This document shows positions 45,830-57,100 of a stretch of 64,000 nucleotides of DNA, piece after piece. The stretch comes from Branchiostoma floridae (lineage: Eukaryota > Chordata > Leptocardii > Amphioxiformes > Branchiostomatidae): assembly GCF_000003815.2 (NCBI RefSeq), contig NC_049986.1:17450476-17514475 (forward strand). Direction: 5' to 3'. How positions within the stretch are numbered: the stretch's first letter is position 1; every line of letters starts with the position of its first letter. The position numbers were made by a program, and so were the translations under genes. The notes beneath the pieces were generated by a model, which saw nothing but the letters and a program-made list of their open reading frames with translations, made no database searches and was not told the origin of the DNA.

Positions 45830-46680
45830 CGCCTGTAAGTTTGACTTTTAAAATGTTAAAATTACTCGTACCTCTTTCTTCCAAAGAACTGTAGTTGCCT
45901 AGAACATTATATGCCTATCACAAAAATATATTTGCAAATATAAGATGTTGCAAGTCATGACAATGACTTAAAAGCATGTCAAGCAAAAGAAAAATGAGCT
46001 AGAAAACCTGGCAGGGTAACAAGCTTGAAGCAGTCATAAGCCCCTGTTGAATTTTACATAGTACCAGTAAGGAATCAACTGACTCACTCAACCAGCAACT
46101 GCTTTTTTGCTGTCCCAAGGGGGTATTTTACACCCCATTCAATACCCAAATGGTTGAGTTGGTATTTCAGTTCGAACAGGGACATTATCTTATAAAATCA
46201 TAATTGTATTGGTTTGTTGAAGGAGGTTAAAAATAAAGAAGCCTCTTGATTTTTAACCTCCTCGGTTTGTTTTATGTGTGAGAAGGATGTTCAGCACCAA
46301 GGACAGGTTTATTTGCCCATGTGTGGATGATGTAATATTGCAGTAGATGCCCGGTCAACAACCGACAGAGCTTGGACTTAGACAGAGACTCGTGATCCAC
46401 CACCCACACAAGCAGTCCGAGTTGCCACAAAGAAAGGATTGTCGCAACAAAAGGGTTTTTGTTGTGAGTTAGGAGGGCTATGAATAAGCTTTCCAATTGC
46501 GTGTACAAGACCATGTCATTGATTATTGTAGTGAGGTTTGCAGATATAGTTAATCGAAATCATTAGTATTAGATTTAGTGAGTGCCAAACGTTTTTGCCC
46601 GGTCAACGACCGGTAGACTCAACTTCGGCAGTCTTGTGTGCTCATGTCACATGACATGACCTCACCTGTTTACCCTCTCC
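45830..46680. other. Intergenic between PSMG4 and CYP4; hairpin at 46222-46262
   Basis: No exon seen. GGAGGTTAAAAAT and ATTTTTAACCTCC form a perfect 13-bp stem with a 15-bp loop at 46222-46262, at the border of convergent or non-coding DNA. GCCCGGTCAACnACCG occurs twice (about 46349 and 46597). Confidence 0.6.
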
Positions 46681-46689
46681 TCACGCGAT

Positions 46690-46742
46690 GGGGTCAAAGT
46701 TGAACGACCTATTGGGCGTATACCACTTACTGGGTATATAAT
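46690..46742 (+). promoter_or_regulatory. CYP4 core promoter: DR1-like site and TATA box
   Basis: GGGTCAAAGTTGA (46691-46703) is two nuclear-receptor half-sites in direct repeat with one base between them (DR1), close to HNF4 and PPAR/RXR sites. TATATAAT lies at 46735-46742. The noncoding first exon would start near 46765 and end at 46840, before GTAAGT. Confidence 0.55.
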
Positions 46743-47687
46743 CATGGACTTGTGTGCTGCTGTGTAGACTGGAATTTGAACGTTTTAAGACACAAGAAGC
46801 GGACGACATCTCTAAACCCCATCATCGAGATCAGGATCTTGTAAGTACGTGTGTTATAATATACTGTTAGATTTAGCTGGAACGCTGCTTTCCTTTTCTG
46901 TCTTTGATAGAGCAGAGGCCCAAGTCTCTGTGTTCAACTGGTTGCAAATACTCTCTTTGTGCTTTCGACAAAATTTATATGCCATTTTTTTCTTCTTTTC
47001 ATTTTGTCGTGATCGTTAAAGAGCCTTGCTATGTTGAGTATTTTCACGATCCAGGAAAACATACAGCGTGTAATGCAAATGTTTTCGGGTCTCTCTGTGG
47101 CGAGGTTTGTTGACAGCACGTACATTTGTAACATGAGAGGACCAAGTGTAGATAAGCCCAGGGAATTAATAGGACGACGACAAAGTATGTGTTTGGTATA
47201 TAGGCAAAATAGACTCAAAAACGGGCTCGATTATTAAACGTTATGTGTTTTATTGGTGACTCAAGAAACAAGATGACACAAGAAGCAATGAAACATTCTA
47301 AATGTTTATTGTTTGGAAGCGACTTTTAAGTTTTGAACAATTTAAGATGGGTTGGCCGGAAAGGGCCAGATGCGGCCGGACCGGTCTGGCAAGAATTGCC
47401 CTGACATTTAATACAGCCACAAAGGCCAGTTCCATTCGTGCGGAAAACTATTCCATTTCACGCATTTCAAAGCAACATGTTAGGGCGAAATGGTTTTTGT
47501 AGTAATCATCATAATCATATCTTACTTCTGAAAATTAAACAGGTTGTCACTGTATGTCATCATATGCAAATCTGTCCCGATAAGAGATAATATTCATTAG
47601 GTTAGAAAATGTATCCACTCTTCCTAGCTTCCAGTCATTGAGTAATTAACACAGAACGTAACATACATAATTACATTACGGCAACGT

Positions 47688-48012
47688 GCATAAGGTGGGG
47701 TCACACCTGCGTATACTAGTATATCTAAATCCGTATGAGGCGCGCATGGGAGTATATTTTGCCTCCACCAGGCCCCAGGGGTCGTTGGAAAAATAATAGA
47801 AATTGGATAAACGTAAACAGGTAACATGTCAGATGAATTAGCTGGGCCGCTAACCATACTTCTCAGACAGCTAACTCATCTGGCATGTTATGTATCTATA
47901 TTTGTCCAATTTGTACTATTTTTTCCACGACCCGCGGAGCCTGGTAGAGACTAAGAGCTTCACACACACCTCAAACGGACTTGAATATATACGCATGTGT
48001 GACCCCACCTAT
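47688..48012. mobile_element. MITE family C in CYP4 intron 1
   Basis: Inverted ends TAAGGTGGGGTCACACCTGC and CATGTGTGACCCCACCT; inner inverted segments CAGGCCCCAGGGGTCG, AATAGAAATTGGATAAAC and AACATGTCAGATGA pair with ATCTGGCATGTT, TTTGTCCAATTTGTACTA and CGACCCGCGGAGCCTGG. So the element is nested: a family-C palindrome within longer TIRs. Relatives at 22290-22450 and 24500-24700. Confidence 0.7.
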
Positions 48013-48151
48013 GCTATACAAAAATTATCATGACATACAACTACAGAACAGCAGCTAATTTAAGAACTACAAAAGTTTCATTTCAAGCAGATCAGGGCCA
48101 TGGAACTTGAATTCATGATTTTCTTGCCATACAGAGCAACAGTTTGACACC

Positions 48152-51100
48152 ATGAAGACCGGAGTCAGCCTGTGGGACGTTGCTGTCGGCTTGTCGGTGC
48201 CCGTCGGGGTCTACCTGCTGTTTGTAGTCGCCAATTTCCTCAGGAAGTACTTCCGTGACATCCGTACCGCACTGCAGTTTCCCTGCCCCCCCTTCCACTG
48301 GCTGTATGGCAACTTTCATCTGGTAGGTCGTCCATGGAGACAATACACCCAGGGTTGTAGCCAGTGCCCGTCCTTCTGTCCTTTGAAGGAATTTTGCAGC
48401 TGGGGACAGAAAAAAATTTTGCCCATTCCATCCTCTGTGATGGACAAAAATCTATATGTAAAGTCAGTAAAGATATAAAAAAAAATGTCTTCTTGATGAA
48501 CAGCTTAGTCTACCAGCAACATCTACCCCTGAAAATGCAGGAAATAGGGTTTCAGAGGGTCTAGATTTCAAGATTTTTTAGTATGCCCCTGGATCCCCGT
48601 AAGAACGTTATGCCTTCGGCTCGACGTCTCGTTCCTTCGGATTCAAAATCGAGGGGACGGGAAATGATTTCAGGCTGGCTACAACCCTGGATGCACCTTT
48701 CTCACGCATCGGCCATGATAGATAAAAAATGAGGTCAATGAGGCAAACAGACATAACGTATTTCTAAAATCAGCTCTCAATTAGGTTTCCCCTAAAGCAC
48801 ACAAATTTTCACAATATAAGATCAAATAATGAATATTATAACCTAAGTGTTATGCACCAAAAGATGTAGCAATTTAGAGTAGCGTAGACTGATCTCACAG
48901 TCTCTTAAGAGATGCAAAATAAAAACAAAATAATGCGAATATTTGATGGACATTCTCTTATTGGCCAATTTCCTAAATGCCATGCTATCATAGCTGGTTG
49001 AACTACTAATTCTGATGCATGGACCGTCTTTTATTTGCCACATTGATCAATCATGCATGGCAGCCACGTGAGAAAGGTGTATTAAGTGGTTCACGGTCAC
49101 ACATGCAGTGTGATGTGAAGTAGTAAACCCCTTCCTTAGACAAAACACATCCGGTTATGGTGTGACTCATGGTCTAGACTGTTTACAAGCCTTCACATGT
49201 GCAGTTTAAACCATGAATTGTTTTCGAAAATAATTTCATCAGGTTGGTAGAATATAGGATATAGGAGAATTCTTGTCAGAAGCTCTGAGGAAGGTGTCTG
49301 ATAGACACCGAAACGTTAAGCAAGTTTAATTTTGGTTGTGTACAAGAATTCTCCTATATCCCATGAATTGTTTTATTGATGGCAATCATGATGATTGTAT
49401 TTGTTATGTTGATATGTTTATATATCTCATCCAATGTAAAGAAAATTGCTCCCTCAATATGTATGAATTTTCAATTTGGGATGATCTGACCCTCATATCC
49501 ATTCAAATCTAGTGCAGCATCCCCAGATCTGATGTCCATGTTTGAACCTTACGTGCATTATTTGGGGTATCATATGTTTGTCAGAAGCAATGTAAGTAAT
49601 GACAAAATTATCACTGTGCATACCTGTCATTGCAAATATCATAAACCCATATGCGTGTTATTAATCATCTTGTTGATGTCCAGAAGTTGAGGTAAGATGT
49701 GTATCACACATTTCCCAGGTTGGTGACCAGTTTGGTGACAAGTACCTGTCGATGATCCGTGACACAGTGGAGAAGAACCCCCGTAGTCACGTTCTCTGGA
49801 TGCCTGGCTTCTTCCCCATGATCAATCTGACTCATCCAGTCCCTGTCAAGCAGCTTCTGAAGGCTCAAAGTAGGTCATCTTAAAGCAGGTCCTACAGTAG
49901 CATAAGATGGAGTCCAAAGATGCCAGAGGAGTGAAGCCGACCTAGGAGTGGCTGATGACTCCCTATGGCCAGCTGTACTCCTTAGCCAGCTTTTAAACTA
50001 TCTTATGCCACTGGTAAACTAAAACTGGTAAATCACAAAGTAGTTATTCCTTATAATGCAGTGTTAGACATTTGACCTATCCTCCTGGGCGTGTAAAGCA
50101 GTGATTGGGCAAGTGGAACAGTCCTCCTGTACTTGCCCGATCAGGCCTGTGTAAATTTTTGGTCATCTTTAACGTTGTATACTCAGATCATTGAGCTCAT
50201 TGTACAGCATATTGTACAGAATATAGAATTCCTTTAGTGACAACTTATCATTTACATATTCTTGATTATGTATTGATCGACTCTCACATCCATTGTTTCA
50301 GCCAAGAAGTCCGAAATTGACTATGAACCGATCAAGCCATGGCTGGGTAAGAAACACATCTTTTTTTTTCTTTAATTTCTGGAACATTCTTGTCAGTAAA
50401 CATTATTACCTTTGCCGAGAAGGTTATGTGTTGGTTAGTGTTTGTATGTATGTATGTAGAAGACCAGCATAACTCGAGAACATTTGGAAGGATTGTATTG
50501 ATATTTGGTATATGGGTAGGTCTTGAAACGGTTAGATTGTGGGCCCCTAGCGGCCTGTTCAGGTACTGCAGCGGAACTTCTGGCTTTGATATTTGAGTTC
50601 TGAACATGCTGCGGCTATGATTTTTGAGTGGTAGACAGGTCTTGATGCCGAGAGTAAGTGGTATAGGTTTGGACCCCGTAGTGGCTTGTATTAGAAGTAT
50701 TTTCTTCTTTTTTTATAATCATTCTTTTTAATTGGTTTTCAAAGACACATAATATTACAAAACGAAGTCATGGCAAACATACAAAATAATGGCACACATG
50801 AGAAACAACAAAACTGAAACATAAAATCCGGAACAAAAGACTATGCTCACAAAAAGTGGTAAAACACACCTTTTTACATGTGCCGTCAAAACCACTGCAT
50901 AAAGAGTCCTGCCCATTAGTGTCTCCCTTTTGACTGTTGACCATTTTCATACATGAAGCTGTAGAAGACCTTAGAAAAGTCAAATATTTTTGTTGTGTCG
51001 ATGATAAATATTACTAAAAGTCTTGGAACAACCTTTACTAACTATTCTTTCCGGATCTGGAAATGAAGTTTTGTTGTTGTTGTTGTTGCTGTTGCCAGGT

Positions 51101-54100
51101 AACGGCCTGGTCATGAGTGAGGGTGCCATATGGAAGGTGCACCGCCGCCTCCTTACCCCTGCGTTTCATTTCGACATTCTCAAACAGTACGTCAGTGTCT
51201 ACAATACAGCGGCTGGAGAGATGATCGTAAGTAACGTGTTAGCAAGAATGGCTCTAGCAAGGCCTGTACAAGACCATGTCATAATGGTATAATCCTATGT
51301 GAATTCCGATCATGACATTGTATATACATGTATCTACATGTATCTATCTTAATATAATGTTATGATGTTTTGTGTACACAGACACACCTTCACAGACATA
51401 CACAAAACATTTTTAGGTCTCTGTGGCTTTTTTAAAGTAATCTTTGGGTTCCCAGCAGAATTACACAAATTGATGTTAACAGGGGCCGCCCTAAGATGCC
51501 CCCTGCCCTAAGATGCCCGGATTTTTTGCTGATCTTATTATGCATAAGTACGCCGTGTTTGTTGCCACTGACTATGTTGGTTAGAAAGGTAAAAAAACCA
51601 AGTCCAAACAAACAGCTTTTTTTTCTATTAAAAAAATATTTACACATATTCACTTCCCTTTTTTTTAAGACAGAATTTTCACAATAATGTTGGTAGCGCC
51701 GAATCACTGTGGTCACCTGTTACTAAGTACTGGTGGCTCGTGTCCATAAATAAACAACCAGTACAAAACAGCCACACAACTGTCATACACATAAGAAATA
51801 AAGCTTCACAAAACACTACAAATATTGGTCTTCAAATGTTTATTGAGTAGAAGACCGGCCATAGAAAAAAACAACATAAGCATCACCACTGTTGTTTTCC
51901 CCAGGGAGTGTGGCCCCGCAGGTGGCAGACGAGCGAACGCCCCAAAGATTTGTTACTCTAACAAATGATTCGTACCGTCTATAAAAATGAAACTTCACAG
52001 AGTGATGTCGAATATGTTTCCCAATACGTACACAGAGTTTTTTGTGATTTTGGCGGCGGCGTTTTTCGTAATGATTTGTTAGCCGGGCCTCCGCATTCAG
52101 TGCATTTCGCCCATTTCCGATGAAAACACAACCTGGATTGTGAAAGATTTAGCCCTCCTCGTGGGAGACAAGAAGCACACACAATCACAATTCTACTGTC
52201 AAAAGAAAACTAATATATCATAAAATTAGAATTTTTATTTTGGTTTGTCTAAATTGGTCACCAGCTTCCGAAGAGAGCAAATTCCAAAAGCGGGGCAAGT
52301 TAGGGCGCATTGTCTAACGCAGCTCAAAATCGGAATTTGTATTCACGATAACGTGCTCGGTGTTTTCCAGTTGTAATGCGAAGGGTGAAGGGTTCATGAA
52401 CAGTATGGATGTCTTCCTTATTCAAGTATGGTCTCTAGATGAATGTGATAAAAATTCATTGATCAAAACTTGACCACTCTTGGCAACTAGTGATGGAGCG
52501 CCGTGAGTTTGAGCGCGTAAAAAAGCGGGCATCTTAGGGCGGCCCCCGTTACATGTATAGAATAAGAAAACTAAATACTTCTCACCTATCACTTGTGTGT
52601 AGGAGAAGCTTTCGGAGTACGGTGGGAAAGAGGAAAGTTTTGAGGTGTTTCAGCAGGCAAGCCTCACTACCATGGAGGTGATTCTACAGTGTGCCTTCTC
52701 TGGGGGTGGGATGACAGAACAGTAAGTATTATCCTATTTTAAAGATTGTATGAAACTAAAGCACAACAATCTTATTATATTTGACAGCAAAGATAGAGTA
52801 GTTCAACTAACATACACATATTTTTTGCCATAAAATCTTATAAAAAGCAGAAGCCAATGCAATATTCCACTGGTGTGTAACGTTAGAGCATTCAAGAGAG
52901 GAATAGATTACTGCATATCTGGTATTTGTCTGATCATTTGTGTCTCTTCCTCTACACAGGACCAAGAATGAGTATCTAGGCGCAGTCCAGAAGATCGGGG
53001 ACTTAGTCACTGAGGCCTACTTGTGAGTGAAACTTTTGCTTTGTCACTTTAGCTAGCTGTATCTCTCTCTCTCATACATACATACTTTTTGGAGTATAAT
53101 ATGATATGCATATTACTAGAGAGATGTATCCATTTTGTTCCATAGCACACCAGCATAACTTATTTAGGATTGTGTATCAGCTTGCTCAGACTTTTTTGTG
53201 GCCCATCTTTGCAGCAACACAGTGTATACAATGTTTCCATCCATCTACCGCATGTCCCCGGGGGGACGCGAGTTCCTTCGCCTGTGTGACTTCGTTCATG
53301 ACGTTGCATATTCCATCATCAAGAAAAGGAGGGAAGAACTGGTAAGTTCACAGACAACTGTTGTACAGAATTTATCCTCAGACTTTTCATGTTCATACTG
53401 ATATTAGTTAAGCTACGTACCAAGCCCTATATATCCGGCATACAGATATAATATATGCCGTACCCAGACATAAACAGGATAGGGTATGCCTTCAAAGTAA
53501 CAGCATTTAGGGGCATCTGCCTTGTTCAAGGGTTTCTTTTCAGTGGTCAGCAGTCAAACTCTTGCACTGGGAGCATTTTATTGGGCTAAAACTCTGGTAG
53601 CTTAAGGCCTAAAACATTATTTTTTATTTATTAGTAAATTCCAAGAACCAACAAATCTTGGTGTAGCCTAAAAATGCATTTCGTGCTCAAATTTCTGCAG
53701 GAGCGCGACCCTGAGATCCTAGCGGAGAAGAAGAGGCTGGATTTTATCGACATCTTGCTGACGGCTCGAGACGAGGACGGAAGGGGTCTGACTGATCAGG
53801 AGATCAGGGAACAGGTGGACACCTTCCTGTTCGCAGGTAACCTTTGTGATGTTCATTCAGGGCTCTAGCCAGCGTCCGTTTTTCCGTCAATTGACGGAAA
53901 TTTGCTGCTTCTGACGGAAAAATTTTAAAACCAATCCGTCAACCTTGACGAACAAAAATCCTTGGTGGAAGCTACAGGCGGCTTGGGGACACCGTCCACG
54001 GCCGTAAAAGTCACACACTGTTTGTTTTGCTATTAATATGATTGTTGACAATGTGTGTCGGCACCCTTTCGCATTCGATAATCTCATTAAAACCCGTTTT

Positions 54101-57100
54101 TCAAGGTTTCAGTTCAGTCCTTCTAATTAATTTTCGCGACGATTGTAATTGGCTGACGGAAAAAAATTTCCAGCTGGCTAAAGCCCTGAAAGAACACATT
54201 TGTGATACACAATCATACAAATGTTTGCAGGTAAAGGCCCCCTCTCACTTGACGTGCGGCACGCTTGCGGCATTGCTGCGTTCGTTCACTGCGGCACTGT
54301 TTTGTTATTTTCTTCGATTTTTTATGATTCAGATATTGCGCAATACGTAAAAGTATAACATAAAAGACGACGAAATATACAACAAGTAAGAAAATTCGTT
54401 CTTTATCTCTGAAATTCGTTGAGCATCTTCCGAACGCAGCAATGCCGCAAGCGTGCCGCACGTCAAGTGAGAGGGGGCCTTAAGCTGTGTGATACACAAG
54501 CATACAAATGTTTGCAGGTAAGCTGTGTGATACACAAGCATACAAATGTTTGCAGGTAAGCTGTGTGATACACAATCATACAAATGTTTGCAGGTAACCT
54601 GTATGATACACAATCATACAAATGTTTGCAGGTAAGCTGTGTGATACACAAGCATACAAATGTTTGCACGTATCCTGTGTGATATACAATCATACAAATG
54701 TTTGCATGTAATTACCTAGTATGTGATGGGACTGATGATGTTGATGACCTATGTGATGTTAAATTCTACAAAATAAATGATGTGCATGAATGGCATTGAT
54801 TTTAGTCAAGCCTTTAACGGCAGCCTGATTAAGCCTTTAACGGCAGATTATTATCTGACTGAGCTGTGAGCAGAGCAATTTGGACTAATGCTTTTGACCG
54901 TTGACACCTTATAGGTACATATTCGTTACACAGTGGAGCATAATCATTGAAAATGAGATTTTGGTGAGATTTTGTTATAAGTCAAAGATTTTTGGAGACA
55001 ATCTTGAGATCTTTTGAGACAATCTTGAGATTTTTCATAACAATCTTAAGATCTTAAAGAAAGTTTCAAGATTCTTTGAAATGATCTGAAGATTTTTTCC
55101 AGACATCTCAAGACATGGGACTTTCTCAAGGCAACTTTGAAAATACATTTTGTATCTTCAGATTTTGCAAAGCATCTTGAAATTTTCTTAAACATTTTAA
55201 GATTGAGTCAAAACATCTGAAGATCAAGTCAAAGCACCTCAAGATTGTAACACAAAATCTGAAGATCTTTGATATAAATCTCAAGATGTTTTGATTGTCA
55301 ACAAAGTGTGAAGACCCCCAATCTGTTGAGTACCAGAGTACCACAAAATATCAGATATGTGATTTTAAGCTGTAAAAGGCTACAAGCATTAGTCTAAATT
55401 GCTCTGCTCAGTCCAATAATACTGGCTGGTTCACTCCACATTCTGGGGGAAGGGAGGGGACACCACCTACGTTCCCTCTGGCCCAGGTATATCATACCTC
55501 CAGACTCATCCTCGGACCCTCATCCTTACAAAATGTACCCCCTATATCCCCAGGACACGACACTACCTCCAGTACCCTGTGCTGGACCCTGTACTCTCTG
55601 GCCCAAGTATTTCAGACGTCAAGACTCATCCTCTAACCCTCACCCTTACAAAATCCATCCACAGGACATGACACCACCTCTAGCTCCCTGTGCTGGACCC
55701 TGTACTCCCTAGCCAAGGTACATTGTATTTCAGATCTCTAGACTCACCCTCTGAGCCTGACACCCTTACAAAATGTACCCTCTATACCCCCAGGACACGA
55801 CACCACCTCCAGTACCCTGTGCTGGGCCCTGTTCCCTCTGGCCCAGGTATATCAGACCTCGAGACTCATCCTCTGACCCTCAGCCTTACAAAATGTACCC
55901 TCTATATCCCCAGGACATGACACCACCTCCAGTACCCTGTGCTGGACCCTGTACTCCCTGGCACAACATCCTCAGCACCAGGAGAAGGTACAGCAGGAGG
56001 TGGAGGAACTTCTGTCTGGAAGGGACGACGACACCATCAAATGGTACGTAGATTCCACAGAAAATATTCGAAACATTGCAGTCTTTGGCTTTTTAGAACA
56101 AAACTCACTATCAATGTTAACAGAAGGAGCCATTCTCCCTTGCAGTATGTACTTATTCCCTCTGCTCTGGCATATCTTTAGCTCCTTTTGATTGGCCAAT
56201 GCCTGCATGTCCCTTACTTTCTCGTGTGTATCGCTTCTTCTGATTGGTCAGAATGAATCGACACCTGCACCGGTGTCGATTCATTCTCACCAATCAGAAG
56301 GGGGATACACACCGGCCTGGCCGGAATCTATGTGTAAACTAACGTAGAACAGGGCCTTCTGATTGGTCCGCTACGCCTGGCTATATGATAATGTCAGTTA
56401 CATACCCTAATGTTCCAATACTAAAATCTACTGCATCATCACAGGGAGGACCTGAACAAGCTGACGTACCTGACCATGTGCGTGAAGGAATCCCTGCGGC
56501 TGCACGGTACTGTTCCCCTCATCTCCCGCACCACCACCGAGGACACCGTGATCGACGGAATCCCCATCCCGAAGGACACCTACGTGGGGATTAACATCTA
56601 CGCACTGAACCACAACCCTGATGTCTGGGGACCCGATCATATGGTACACCTGTTATAGTCCCTTTTTTCTGTAAAGTTACATGTATTAAGGCCACACAAA
56701 TTCATATCTTTGTCATGTCTTTGGCAAAATGACATTATGTATTGAAACAGAACAATATACCAATGTTGCGGTAGCGTTATTTTTCAGATCCAAGAACAGA
56801 GAATTGATTGGTGTTGCCTTATTAATGTCTGTCCTTGATTGAGGTTATGTGTTATAGCTATAGCTTATTTAATGGAAAAAATTACGAAAAAAGTTTTTAC
56901 TTCTTGGAAAAAAGTTTGATCTGAAAAATCAATCAGTTTCTTCACTGGTCTCTATAGACAGGTTTGACTTAAGTTTCATATTTGTGGGGATTTCAGGAAA
57001 TTACCTTAAAGTTTACAATGCCATTTTGACAGCATACATATAATTGCTTAACTTTTCAATGTTTTGCCACAGGAGTTTGACCCGAATCGTTTCCAACCTG

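Larger units (their letters stand above)
53831..54712 (+). repeat. 38-bp tandem array of the exon-8 splice donor, with two nested insertions
   Basis: The unit reads TTTGCAG, GTAAGCTGTGTGATACACA, then AGCATACAAATG. GT positions are 53837 (the authentic donor), 54231, 54518, 54556, 54594, 54632, 54670 and 54708. Consecutive late copies are exactly 38 bp apart. Removing the 348-bp element plus its 8-bp duplication from the first gap (394) and the 246-bp MITE plus its TAA from the second (287) also leaves 38 each. So the array begins at the real exon-8 junction. Three copies have GTAAGC, closer to the donor consensus than the authentic GTAACC. Confidence 0.92.

Noticed and set aside
54463-54693. 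Repetitive 76-codon minus-strand ORF ([12 protein letters not shown]-type)
   Set aside because: Three-frame reading of the 38-bp donor array; not a gene.
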